From: an uncultured Prevotella sp.
GTDB lineage: Bacteria > Bacteroidota > Bacteroidia > Bacteroidales > Bacteroidaceae
DNA length: 64,000 nucleotides
NCBI GenBank assembly: GCA_902495455.1
Contig: CABUXJ010000002.1
Location: 1 to 64,000, forward strand
Direction: 5' to 3'
Shown here: positions 42,386 to 50,802 of the stretch, one piece after another
How the letters are laid out: every line of letters begins with the position of its first letter
Numbering within the stretch: position 1 is the first letter of the stretch
Notes under the pieces: model-generated
Seen by the model: the letters and a program-made list of their open reading frames with translations, nothing else
Databases searched by the model: none
Told to the model about the DNA's origin: nothing
Position numbers and translations under genes: made by a program

Positions 42386-43465
42386 ATGAAAACAATCCTT
42401 TTAGCGGGGATGTTCATGCTCGTCAGCATGGCGTCGGCCCAAACTCAGATAAGCAAGTATCAGCCGGGAGTGACTCCGGAGGGTGCTGTCTATTTCCTTC
42501 CTAAGACGGCTTTGCGCGTTGTGGTGCAGGTGGAGAAGACCACCTATACGCCGGGAGACTTTGCCAAATATGCCGAGAGATATCTGCGGCTGAAGGATGT
42601 GGCGCAGGAGGCGTCGGTGAAATATCGGGTTAACAGCGTCACATTGACTCCGTTTGGCGTGGCGGACACGACAAAATGCTTCTCGGTGAAGTTCAACGCA
42701 AAGAATGCGACGGCCAATATGCAGCTCGCCGAAGACGGTATGCTCATGGCAATCAATGCCACCGCCAAAGTGCCGGCGGAGCCGAAGGCGTTTGTTCCTG
42801 CGCCGAAACCGCGTCAGGTCAATCCGCGTCAGTTCATGAATGAGGAGATTTTGGCGGCCGGCAGTACGGCGAAGATGGCCGAGTTGACCGCTCTTGAGAT
42901 ATACGAGATACGCGACAGCAAGAATCAGCTCGTCCGCGGGCAGGCTGACTTTATGCCCAAGGATGGCGAGCAGCTGCGCATTATGCTGGACCAACTGTCC
43001 ACTCAGGACCGGGCGCTGACCAGCCTCTTTGCCGGAAAGACCGTTCGGGACACCACCGAGCATGTCTTAGTGTACTATCCGGACAGCGAGGTGAACCGTC
43101 AGGTTTTGTTCCGTCTGTCCGACAAGCTCGGTGTCGTTGACGCAGACGACCTGTCCGGCGCACCATATTATATCAGCGTGACAGACCTGCACAGTGTTCC
43201 GGCGACAGCCAAGACCGGCGATGACAAGAAAAAGAAGAAGGCGCAGCCCGTCGAGGACGGCATCTATGTCAACGTCCCGGGCAAAATCCGTGTGGACATC
43301 ACGTGCGGCAATGCTCCCGTGGGCAGCTATGAGGTGACGGCAGGACAGTTCGGACATACCGAACTGCTCAGTGGCGAACTCTTCAATAAGCGTTTCACGA
43401 CCCATTTGACGCTCAATCCCGTCACCGGAGGAGTGGCCCGATTGGAGGCGGAACAACCGAAATAA
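42386..43465 (+). CDS. DUF4831 family exported protein
   Basis: A 359-residue protein with a signal peptide (ending SMASAQT, about residues 15-21). It fits DUF4831, a Bacteroidales family of unknown function often found after nnr. Features include YFLPKTALRVVVQVEKTTYTPGDFAKYAERYL near the N terminus, a proline-rich segment at about 128-147 (VPAEPKAFVPAPKPRQV) and a lysine run (DDKKKKKAQ) at about 275-284. No catalytic motif is seen. It starts 67 bases after nnr, and its stop codon directly abuts a perfect palindrome. Confidence 0.8.
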   Translation: MKTILLAGMFMLVSMASAQTQISKYQPGVTPEGAVYFLPKTALRVVVQVEKTTYTPGDFAKYAERYLRLKDVAQEASVKYRVNSVTLTPFGVADTTKCFSVKFNAKNATANMQLAEDGMLMAINATAKVPAEPKAFVPAPKPRQVNPRQFMNEEILAAGSTAKMAELTALEIYEIRDSKNQLVRGQADFMPKDGEQLRIMLDQLSTQDRALTSLFAGKTVRDTTEHVLVYYPDSEVNRQVLFRLSDKLGVVDADDLSGAPYYISVTDLHSVPATAKTGDDKKKKKAQPVEDGIYVNVPGKIRVDITCGNAPVGSYEVTAGQFGHTELLSGELFNKRFTTHLTLNPVTGGVARLEAEQPK

Positions 43466-43629
43466 AAGTGAAGAGTGAAGAATGAAGAGTGAAGAAGTTG
43501 CTGCCGCCGTTCCAACAGCGATTGAATAACAGTCGGAACGGCGGCAGCAACTTCTTCACTCTTCATTCTTCACTCTTCACTTAAGAACGGCGGCAGCAAC
43601 TTCTTCACTCTTCATTCTTCGTTCTTCAT
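43466..43629. repeat. Perfect palindrome, family C, copy 1
   Basis: Arms 43466-43513 and 43535-43582 are perfect 48-base complements. They contain GTTGCTGCCGCCGTTCC around a 21-base loop holding GATTGAATAAC. A third partial arm (43585-43629) follows. It starts at the DUF4831 stop codon and lies between convergent genes (DUF4831 and fba). Copies 2 and 3 are at 52260-52443 and 62503-62685. Confidence 0.95.
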
Positions 43630-43630
43630 T

Positions 43631-43670
43631 AAACCAAAAAAGCTCTCCTGCGGGAGAGCTTTTTTGGTTT
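43631..43670. terminator. Bidirectional rho-independent terminator
   Basis: An uninterrupted 18-bp stem (43631-43648 with 43653-43670) and a 4-base loop. The A-run on one side and T-run on the other allow it to work for fba (stop at 43672) and for DUF4831 read-through. Confidence 0.92.
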
Positions 43671-43671
43671 G

Positions 43672-44682
43672 TTATTCCATGTTGGCGAGCTTGTTGTCGC
43701 TGCCGAGGACGTTGACAATCTTGTGCTTGTACATCTCCTCCATGAGGTCGCGAGCGGGGCCGCAGTATTTGCGCGGGTCAAACTCAGCGGGCTTCTCGGC
43801 CAGAGTCTTGCGGACAGCAGCGGTGAAGGCCAGACGAGAGTCAGAGTCGATGTTGATCTTGCATACGGCGCTCTTGGCAGCCTTGCGGAGCTGCTCCTCC
43901 GGGATGCCGACTGCATCGGGCAGTTTGCCGCCGTACTGGTTGATGATGTCGACATACTCCTGGGGTACTGAAGAAGAGCCGTGGAGCACGATGGGGAATC
44001 CGGGAAGCTTCTTCATGATCTCGTCGAGGATATCGAATGCGAGAGGCGGGGGAACGAGACGGCCTGTCTTCGGGTCGCGTGTGCACTGCTCGGGCTTAAA
44101 CTTGTAAGCTCCGTGAGACGTTCCTATCGAGATGGCCAGTGAGTCCACGCCTGTCTTTGTGACGAAGTCGATGACCTCTTCAGGCTTTGTGTAGTGAGAC
44201 TCTTCAGCGGCAACCTCATCCTCAACGCCGGCCAGCACGCCGAGCTCGCCCTCTACGGTCACGTCGTGAGCGTGTGCGTATTCAACGACCTTCTTTGTCA
44301 GGGCTACGTTTTCGTCGTAGGGCAGGGATGAGCCGTCGATCATGACTGAAGAGAAGCCCATGTCGACGCAGCTCTTGCACAGTTCGAAGCTGTCGCCGTG
44401 GTCCAGATGGAGCACGACCTCTGGATGTTTGCATCCCAGCTCCTTAGCGTATTCGACAGCACCCTGTGCCATATACTGGAGGAGGGTCTGGTTGGCGTAG
44501 TTGCGCGCACCCTTTGATACCTGCAGGATGACCGGTGATTTCAGCTCGGAAGAAGCCTTGATGATGGCCTGGAGCTGCTCCATGTTGTTGAAGTTGAAAG
44601 CGGGGATTGCGTAACCGCCGTTGATGGCTCTGCTGAACATGTCTTTAGTGTTCACAAGACCCAGTGATTTGTAACTTGCCAT
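43672..44682 (-). CDS. fba: Class II fructose-bisphosphate aldolase
   Basis: A 336-residue zinc-dependent glycolytic and gluconeogenic aldolase. Metal-binding motifs are visible in VVLHLDHGDSFELC (HxDH near residue 92), EGELGVLAGVEDEV, SIGTSHGAYKF and IVLHGSSSVP. The start ATG at 44682 (MASYKSLGLVNTKDMF) is typical. It is a single gene with a full -33/-7 promoter upstream and a very strong terminator directly after the stop. Both fit high expression. Confidence 0.97.
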   Translation of the reverse strand: MASYKSLGLVNTKDMFSRAINGGYAIPAFNFNNMEQLQAIIKASSELKSPVILQVSKGARNYANQTLLQYMAQGAVEYAKELGCKHPEVVLHLDHGDSFELCKSCVDMGFSSVMIDGSSLPYDENVALTKKVVEYAHAHDVTVEGELGVLAGVEDEVAAEESHYTKPEEVIDFVTKTGVDSLAISIGTSHGAYKFKPEQCTRDPKTGRLVPPPLAFDILDEIMKKLPGFPIVLHGSSSVPQEYVDIINQYGGKLPDAVGIPEEQLRKAAKSAVCKINIDSDSRLAFTAAVRKTLAEKPAEFDPRKYCGPARDLMEEMYKHKIVNVLGSDNKLANME

Positions 44683-44733
44683 AATTAATTTATATTTTGA
44701 TGTTAATTAGAAACCTTTTGTTTTTTCTGACCA

Positions 44734-44765
44734 CAAAGTTAGTGCTTTAATTCGTCAACCGCAAA
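44734..44765 (-). promoter_or_regulatory. Bacteroidota promoter of fba
   Basis: On the minus strand, TTTG (44762-44765) and TAACTTTG (44734-44741) are spaced by 20 bases, 51 bases before the ATG. Confidence 0.75.
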
Positions 44766-44898
44766 CGTTGTCGGATATTTTTCAGTCTTTTGGAGGGTAA
44801 AAAAAGCTAAAATATCTGTTTGCGGGCCGCTAATCTGTCAAAATGTCAAACGCACTTTGCAACGCGGGCGGTTTTCCTCCGGCGCATGACAGGAGGAT

Positions 44899-45000
44899 TC
44901 TAAATAAAACGCAAAGACCGCAAAGACGCAAAGAAAACATCTATCTGCCACGTCTTGAATATTGTCTTCGCGTCTTTGCGGTCTTTGCGTTTTATTTAGA
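44899..45000. repeat. Palindrome of the GCAAAG family
   Basis: Arms 44899-44933 and 44966-45000 (35 bases) differ at one position. They contain AAAACGCAAAGACCGCAAAG. It lies between the divergent genes fba and the purH-like gene, immediately left of composite repeat A2; together they fill most of the 969-base gap. Confidence 0.9.
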
Positions 45001-45015
45001 ACCCGCGCCCCCTCT

Positions 45016-45412
45016 GTCATGATAATATCACAAATTTAACACTTCGGGAATGCTTCAAAAAAACGGCACCGTTGTCCCGATTTTGACATTCGGCCGTCAT
45101 TTTCCGACCGAAAAAACTTCGCAGTCCTGCCGTAAGGGCCCCGTTGGTCCGCAACGGGGCTGCCGCCAGCTTGCAACGGGCACGCCGTTGTGATGCAACG
45201 GGGGCCCCGTTGCAATGCCGTAAGGGCCTTACGGCTCGACGGGAAACGGCGGAATCATTGCACACTTCGATGAAAACCGTCGTAACGCGCTATGGCTCAG
45301 GGACTAAAAGATGCACGCGCAAAACTCGAATATTTGGCCCCAAGGGACAACTTCGCGCGGAATTTATGTTAAAATGAAGACTTTTTGTCATGATAATTCC
45401 GAGTTTTTAACA
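45016..45412. repeat. Family A composite repeat, copy A2
   Basis: Bounded by direct repeats GTCATGATAAT... at 45016-45041 and 45387-45412. The core (45125-45240) starts TGCCGTAAGGGCCCCGTTGG and ends GGGCCTTACGG. It carries GCAACGGGGCTGCCG and GCAACGGGCACGCCG units. The flanks GATTTTGACATTCGGCCG and TTTTCCGACCGAAAAAACT match A3 closely. Confidence 0.88.
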
Positions 45413-45596
45413 GTTTGGGGCGGCATGTTCAGGAGGAATCCAGACAGCGGCGTCACACTCCAGACTTGAATCCATGCCGCTTGTGATGCCCGCTGTCATG
45501 GCCCGGTAGGGATGATATAGATTAAAATATGCATATTTGATATGAAATGGCGGATGTTTTTTCGGCAAAATATATTGTGCTGTCCGTGCTTTTTTG

Positions 45597-45604
45597 TAAC
45601 TTTG
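45597..45604 (+). promoter_or_regulatory. -7 promoter element of the purH-like gene
   Basis: TAACTTTG, 47 bases before the ATG at 45652. Confidence 0.65.
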
Positions 45605-45651
45605 CAGCCTCATATTTAATAATATAGAATAATCGATTATAATAAATTATT

Positions 45652-46245
45652 ATGGCTGAAACAAAGAAAATCAAGACTGCACTCATCTCGGTGTTCCACA
45701 AAGACGGACTGGAGGAGCTGCTCGCGAAGCTCAACGCCGAGGGCGTGAAATTTTTGTCAACAGGCGGAACACAGACTTTCATCGAGTCGCTGGGCTACGA
45801 GTGCGGCAAGGTGGAAGACGTGACGACCTATCCCTCAATACTCGGCGGACGTGTGAAGACGCTCCACCCGAAAGTGTTCGGAGGTATCCTCGGACGCCGC
45901 GACAACGAGGGCGATCGTGAGCAGATGGCAAAGTATGAGATACCGGAGATAGACCTCGTCATCGTCGACCTCTATCCTTTCGAGGCTACCGTGGCCAGCG
46001 GAGCTTCCGACGCCGACATCATCGAGAAGATCGACATAGGCGGAATCTCGCTGATACGTGCCGGAGCGAAAAACTTCAAGGACGTCGTCATCGTGCCGAG
46101 CAAGGCCGAATATGCCGTGCTGCTCGACATCCTCAACAAGAAGGGCGCCGAGACCGACATCGAGGACCGTCGCATGTTCGCGACCCGCGCATTCGGAGTG
46201 AGCAGCCACTACGACACGGCTATACACGCGTGGTTCAATAAATAA
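45652..46245 (+). CDS. purH: PurH N-terminal domain only (IMP cyclohydrolase/MGS domain)
   Basis: A 197-residue protein matching the first domain of bifunctional PurH, which closes FAICAR to IMP. Visible are KTALISVFHKDGLEELLAKL, FLSTGGTQTFIESLGY, YPSILGGRVKTLHPKVFGGIL and IDIGGISLIRAGAKN. It ends at SSHYDTAIHAWFNK, exactly where full-length PurH (over 500 residues) would continue into the AICAR formyltransferase domain. No trace of that domain follows; a palindrome begins 16 bases after the stop. In related genomes purH stands upstream of mreB, as here. The missing activity must be encoded elsewhere. Confidence 0.88.
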   Translation: MAETKKIKTALISVFHKDGLEELLAKLNAEGVKFLSTGGTQTFIESLGYECGKVEDVTTYPSILGGRVKTLHPKVFGGILGRRDNEGDREQMAKYEIPEIDLVIVDLYPFEATVASGASDADIIEKIDIGGISLIRAGAKNFKDVVIVPSKAEYAVLLDILNKKGAETDIEDRRMFATRAFGVSSHYDTAIHAWFNK

Positions 46246-46261
46246 ATTATGAATTTTGAGT

Positions 46262-46466
46262 GTTGAATGTTGAGTTGTCGGGCGCAGCCCGATTATGAAT
46301 TTAATAATTACGAATTATTGCGCAGGCACTTCTTCGTGGTAGATAGTAATAGAGTCATGTTTGGGACAGATGACGTAAACTTGTCGGCGTCCCGTTGTGA
46401 GGTGCAGGGGTAATTCGTAATTATTAAATTCACAATCGGGCGCAGCCCGACAACTCAACATTCAAC
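46262..46466. repeat. Long palindrome between purH-like gene and mreB
   Basis: Arms 46262-46317 and 46411-46466 (56 bases) differ at one position. They contain GTTGAATGTTGAGTTGTCGG and the nested palindrome CGGGCGCAGCCCG. The loop is 93 bases. It occupies nearly the whole 247-base gap. Confidence 0.92.
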
Positions 46467-46492
46467 ATTCGTAACTCAACATTTTAAATATT

Positions 46493-47515
46493 ATGGGATT
46501 TTTTTCGTTTGTCCAGGAGATAGCAATGGACTTGGGAACGGCCAACACCATTATCATCAGTGATGACAAGATCGTGGTCGACGAGCCGTCCGTCGTAGCG
46601 CTGGACCGTCGCACGGACAAGATGATTGCCGTCGGCGGCAAAGCCAAACTGATGTATGAGAAGACCAACAACAACATACGTACCATCCGACCGCTGCGCG
46701 ACGGCGTTATCGCTGACTTCTCCGCTTGCGAGCAGATGATGCGCGGACTTATCAAGATGGTGCACACCGGCAACCGTCTCTTCTCGCCGTCGCTGCGCAT
46801 GGTCATCGGTGTGCCCTCGGGTTCGACCGAAGTCGAGCTGCGCGCCGTGCGTGACTCCGCCGAGCATGCCGACGGCCGCGACGTCTATCTGATCTTCGAA
46901 CCGATGGCCGCCGCCATCGGTATCGGCATCGACGTCGAGGCGCCAGAGGGCAACATGATTGTCGACATAGGCGGCGGTTCGACCGAGATTGCCGTCATCT
47001 CTCTGGGCGGCATCGTCTGCAACAACTCCATCCGCATAGCCGGCGACGACCTCACGGCCGACATCCAGGAGTACATGAGCCGCCAGCACAACGTCAAGGT
47101 CAGCGAGCGCATGGCCGAGCGCATCAAGATACACGTCGGTTCGGCGCTGACAGACCTCGGCGACGAGGCTCCGGACGACTATGTCGTTCACGGACCCAAC
47201 CGCATCACGGCCCTGCCGATGGAAGTGCCCGTGTGCTATCAGGAGATAGCCCACTGTCTCGACAAGACCGTAGCCAAGATAGAGAGCGCCGTACTCTCCG
47301 CTCTCGAGAACACTCCGCCGGAAATCTACGCCGATATCGTCAAGAACGGAATCTACCTGAGCGGCGGCGGTGCGCTGCTGCGCGGACTGAGCAAGCGACT
47401 GACGGACAAGATCAACATCCCGTTCCATGTAGCCGAAGACCCGCTCCACAGCGTGGCCCGCGGCGCAGGCATCGCGCTGAAGAATGTCGACCGCTTCTCG
47501 TTCCTGATGAGATAA
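46493..47515 (+). CDS. mreB: Rod shape-determining protein MreB
   Basis: A 340-residue actin-like ATPase that organises lateral cell-wall synthesis. Actin-fold motifs are visible: phosphate 1 MDLGTANTIII, phosphate 2 VDIGGGSTEIAVISLGG and the adenosine motif LSGGGALLRGL near the C terminus. The length is standard. It heads the mreB-mreC-mreD-mrdA-rodA run, with mreC starting 7 bases after its stop. Confidence 0.97.
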   Translation: MGFFSFVQEIAMDLGTANTIIISDDKIVVDEPSVVALDRRTDKMIAVGGKAKLMYEKTNNNIRTIRPLRDGVIADFSACEQMMRGLIKMVHTGNRLFSPSLRMVIGVPSGSTEVELRAVRDSAEHADGRDVYLIFEPMAAAIGIGIDVEAPEGNMIVDIGGGSTEIAVISLGGIVCNNSIRIAGDDLTADIQEYMSRQHNVKVSERMAERIKIHVGSALTDLGDEAPDDYVVHGPNRITALPMEVPVCYQEIAHCLDKTVAKIESAVLSALENTPPEIYADIVKNGIYLSGGGALLRGLSKRLTDKINIPFHVAEDPLHSVARGAGIALKNVDRFSFLMR

Positions 47516-47522
47516 GAGCCAA

Positions 47523-48389
47523 GTGCGCAACCTCTTATATTTTCTGAAGAAGTACAGCAATTGGATGTTTTTCGTCATCCTTGAGCTGGCCAGCATGGCG
47601 CTGTTGTTTCAGTACAACAGCTACCAGGGTAGCGTGTGGGTCACTTCGGCCAATGCCATGACCGGAAAGATATATGAATGGGACTCCGCCGTGGAGTCGT
47701 TTTTCTCGCTGACCAAGATCAACGAGAGCCTCACCCTGCGCAACTTCTACCTCGAACGTCAGGTCAGCCAGCTCTCCCGCCTCTACGCCGAGGCCACCGG
47801 TGACACCGTGGCCGCCAGGCGGGAGGAGATGGAAGCGCTGGACAGCTATCGGCTGACACCGGCCAAGGTTATCGCCAACACATTGGACCGGGAGGACAAT
47901 CTGATCACGATAGACAAGGGACGGGCCGACGGCATAGCCAAGGATATGGGTGTGGCCTGCGGACAAGGTGTTGTAGGCGTGGTCTACATGACCTCCGACC
48001 ACTATTCGATAGTCCTGCCGGTACTGAACGTCCGTTCGCGCATCAGCTGTACGATACGCAAGCGCGGCTATTTCGGCTATCTGACGTGGAGTGGGGGCGA
48101 CCCCTCGACGGCATACGTGGAGGACATCCCGCGACACGCCCACTTCAAGTTGGGTGACTGGGTGGAGACCAACGGCTATTCCTCGATATTCCCCCGCGGT
48201 GTCGCCGTGGGCAAGATATTGCAGGTCTACAACTCACGTGACGGACTCTCGTATCGTCTGAAGATACAGTTGGCCACGGATTTCGGCAACCTGCGCGACG
48301 TCTATGTCATCAACGACAAGTCCATCGCCGAACGTTCACAGCTCATGGTGGCCGCCCGCGACTCGCTGCAAGGGAAGACTGCAAAATGA
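47523..48389 (+). CDS. mreC: Rod shape-determining protein MreC
   Basis: A 288-residue bitopic protein. It has a membrane helix at about 12-30 (WMFFVILELASMALLFQYN), a coiled-coil stretch (about 55-95) and the beta-rich periplasmic MreC domain (GRADGIAKDMGVACGQGVVGVVYM and later). A GTG start is used, 7 bases after the mreB stop; no better ATG lies nearby. It links MreB filaments to the penicillin-binding proteins of the elongasome. Confidence 0.93.
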   Translation: MRNLLYFLKKYSNWMFFVILELASMALLFQYNSYQGSVWVTSANAMTGKIYEWDSAVESFFSLTKINESLTLRNFYLERQVSQLSRLYAEATGDTVAARREEMEALDSYRLTPAKVIANTLDREDNLITIDKGRADGIAKDMGVACGQGVVGVVYMTSDHYSIVLPVLNVRSRISCTIRKRGYFGYLTWSGGDPSTAYVEDIPRHAHFKLGDWVETNGYSSIFPRGVAVGKILQVYNSRDGLSYRLKIQLATDFGNLRDVYVINDKSIAERSQLMVAARDSLQGKTAK

Positions 48390-48396
48390 TTTGAGA

Positions 48397-48441
48397 AAGG
48401 TCCTTAAATACCTTAAGGACTTTAAATACCTTAAGGACCTT
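48397..48441. repeat. Small inverted repeat in the mreC-mreD gap
   Basis: Arms AAGGTCCTTAA (48397-48407) and TTAAGGACCTT (48431-48441) enclose 23 bases. An 18-base direct period, TACCTTAAGGACTTTAAA, overlaps them. The words match the 9-bp tandem units at 35404-35484. It could affect expression between mreC and mreD. Confidence 0.75.
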
Positions 48442-48463
48442 ACCGCCATTAAAAAAAGAAACC

Positions 48464-48964
48464 ATGTCTCTCAATCTGATAAAGAGATTGCTCGGTGCCG
48501 TCGCACTGTGTCTGGTGCAAGCATTGGTGTTCAACCGCATACATCTGTTCGGCTATGCCACGCCGTTGCTGTATGTCTACATGATGTTGACCTTTCCGCA
48601 CGATTATCCCCGTTGGGGCATAATGTTGTGGGGCTTTCTGCTCGGCCTGACCGTAGATGCGTTTTCCAACACTCCCGGTGTAGCCTCGGCGTCTCTTACG
48701 CTCGTCGGAGCCGTACAGCCGTATTTCTTCGGGCTGTTCATCCAGCGTGACGCTCCGGAGGATATTGTTCCCTCGATAGGCTCCATCGGCGGCGCGAAGT
48801 TCACTTTCTACGCCACTGTGTTGGTGCTGGTGTATTGTCTCTGCTTCTTTTCGCTTGAGATGTTCAGCTTCTTCCATTGGACACACTGGCTCCGGTGCAT
48901 CGGCGGAAGCACATTGCTGACATTGATACTTATACTCACCATAGAGAGCGTCAGGAAGAAGTGA
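48464..48964 (+). CDS. mreD: Rod shape-determining protein MreD
   Basis: A 166-residue integral membrane protein with five hydrophobic segments, including ITLIKRLLGAVALCLVQALVFNRI-like sequence near the N terminus, WGFLLGLTVDAFSNTPGVASASL and LVYCLCFFSLEMF. These are typical of MreD. It is separated from mreC by 74 bases of inverted repeat. Its stop codon overlaps the GTG start of mrdA (GTGA), so the two are translationally coupled. Confidence 0.9.
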   Translation: MSLNLIKRLLGAVALCLVQALVFNRIHLFGYATPLLYVYMMLTFPHDYPRWGIMLWGFLLGLTVDAFSNTPGVASASLTLVGAVQPYFFGLFIQRDAPEDIVPSIGSIGGAKFTFYATVLVLVYCLCFFSLEMFSFFHWTHWLRCIGGSTLLTLILILTIESVRKK

Positions 48965-50802
48965 AAGACTACGGACTTGAGAACAGACGCTTTGTCGTCG
49001 GAGGAGTGGCCATCGCTATCGTGCTGGTCTATATCGTGCGTCTGTTCTTTCTTCAGCTCATGAGTGACGACTACAAGAAGAACGCCGACTCCAACGCATT
49101 CCTCAAAAAGATAGAATATCCCTCGCGCGGCATCATAACCGACCGCAACGGCAAACTGCTTGTCTACAACCAGCCGGCATACGACATCATGGTCGTCAAC
49201 CGCGAGGCCCGCGGAAGGACGGACACGACGGAACTGTGTCAGGCGCTGGGCATAACACGCGAGTTCTTCATCGAGCGCATGGAGAAGATAAAGCGCACGC
49301 CGGGCTATTCGCCGTTCACGCAGCAGATGTTCATGAGCCAGCTCTCGGACAAGGAGTTCAGCATGTTTCAGGAGAAGATTTACCGCTTTCCCGGCTTCTA
49401 TATCCAGCGCCGCAGCATCCGGCAGTATCAGTACAACTGTGCCGCTCACGTGTTGGGAGACATGGCCGAGGCCTCGCCGGCAGACATTGAGGAGGACGAC
49501 TACTATCAGCCCGGCGACTATATCGGTAAGTTGGGCGTCGAACGGAGCTATGAGAAGGTGCTGAGAGGCGAGAAAGGTATGCAGATTCTCTTGCGCGATG
49601 CCCACGGCCGGGTGCAGGGCAGCTATCAGAACGGTGCCTTCGATCGCCGACCTGTGGCGGGGAAGAACCTCACGCTCAGCATCGATCTCAAACTTCAGGA
49701 ACTCGGCGAACGGCTGATGGAGGGCAAGATAGGCAGCATCGTGGCCATCGAACCGTCCACGGGGGAGGTGCTTTGCATGGTGTCTTCGCCGACTTATGAC
49801 CCCCGTATCATGGTCGGACGGCAGCGGAGCAAGAACCACTCCATGCTCGTCCGCGACTCATGGAAGCCTCTGCTCAACCGCAGCATCATGGGACTTTATC
49901 CTCCCGGCTCGACATTCAAAACCACACAAGCGCTGACTTTCCTCAACGAAGGCATCATTTCGCCCGCAACGTCATTCCCATGCAACCACGGTTTCAGTTT
50001 CAGGGGACTCCACGTGGGCTGTCACGGCCATGCTTCGCCGTTGCCGTTGGTGAGCGCCATCACCACGTCGTGCAACGGATATTTCTGCTGGGGCTTATAT
50101 TATATGATAGGAAACAAAAAGAAGTATGGCAGTGTACAGAACGCGATGAACCGTTGGCGCGACTATATGGTCAGCATGGGCTTCGGTTATCGCCTCGGCA
50201 TAGACCTGCCGGGAGAGAAGCGCGGTCTCATTCCCAACGCCGACTTCTACGATGATGCCTATCGGAAGTCATGGAACGGACTCACCATCATCAGTATTTC
50301 GATAGGTCAGGGCGAGGTCAATGCCACGCCGCTGCAGATTGCCAACCTCGGTGCGACCATCGCCAACCGCGGTTACTACTATGTCCCTCACGTCGTGAAA
50401 AAGATTGAGGGCGAGGCTCTCGACACGACATACACCCGCCGCCACTACACTATGGCCGGCCGCCGCGCTTACGAGACGGTGGTGGAAGGCATGCGCGGCG
50501 CTGTCATCAAGGGTACGTGCCGTTCCGCCAACCGCTCCGACTATGAGGTGTGCGGCAAGACCGGAACGGCTCAGAACCGCGGACACGACCACTCTGTCTT
50601 CATGGGCTTCGCTCCGAAGGACAATCCTAAGATTGCCATTGCCGTCTATGTGGAGAACGGCGGTTGGGGAGCCGACTACGGAGTGCCGCTCGGTTCGCTG
50701 ATGATGGAACAGTATATCAACGGAAAACTATCGGAAGAGTCGGAACGTAAGGCCGAGGAATTCCAGCAAAGACGTATTGCGTATGACACAAGGATCAGGT
50801 AA
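48961..50802 (+). CDS. mrdA: Penicillin-binding protein 2
   Basis: A 613-residue peptidoglycan transpeptidase of the elongasome. It has a membrane anchor at about 10-31, a dimerisation domain with PSRGIITDRNGKLLVYNQPAYD, and a transpeptidase domain with S317-x-x-K320 (PPGSTFKTT), SCN, and K533-T-G (CGKTGTAQN). The GTG start at 48961 (VKDYGLENRRF) overlaps mreD by 4 bases and matches the family N terminus. A longer frame from 48877 would lie inside mreD and is rejected. It works with RodA, encoded next. Confidence 0.95.
   Translation: MKDYGLENRRFVVGGVAIAIVLVYIVRLFFLQLMSDDYKKNADSNAFLKKIEYPSRGIITDRNGKLLVYNQPAYDIMVVNREARGRTDTTELCQALGITREFFIERMEKIKRTPGYSPFTQQMFMSQLSDKEFSMFQEKIYRFPGFYIQRRSIRQYQYNCAAHVLGDMAEASPADIEEDDYYQPGDYIGKLGVERSYEKVLRGEKGMQILLRDAHGRVQGSYQNGAFDRRPVAGKNLTLSIDLKLQELGERLMEGKIGSIVAIEPSTGEVLCMVSSPTYDPRIMVGRQRSKNHSMLVRDSWKPLLNRSIMGLYPPGSTFKTTQALTFLNEGIISPATSFPCNHGFSFRGLHVGCHGHASPLPLVSAITTSCNGYFCWGLYYMIGNKKKYGSVQNAMNRWRDYMVSMGFGYRLGIDLPGEKRGLIPNADFYDDAYRKSWNGLTIISISIGQGEVNATPLQIANLGATIANRGYYYVPHVVKKIEGEALDTTYTRRHYTMAGRRAYETVVEGMRGAVIKGTCRSANRSDYEVCGKTGTAQNRGHDHSVFMGFAPKDNPKIAIAVYVENGGWGADYGVPLGSLMMEQYINGKLSEESERKAEEFQQRRIAYDTRIR

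Noticed and set aside
48877..48960. Upstream start for penicillin-binding protein 2
   Set aside because: The added 28 residues lie entirely inside mreD. The GTG at 48961 overlaps the mreD stop and gives the family N terminus.
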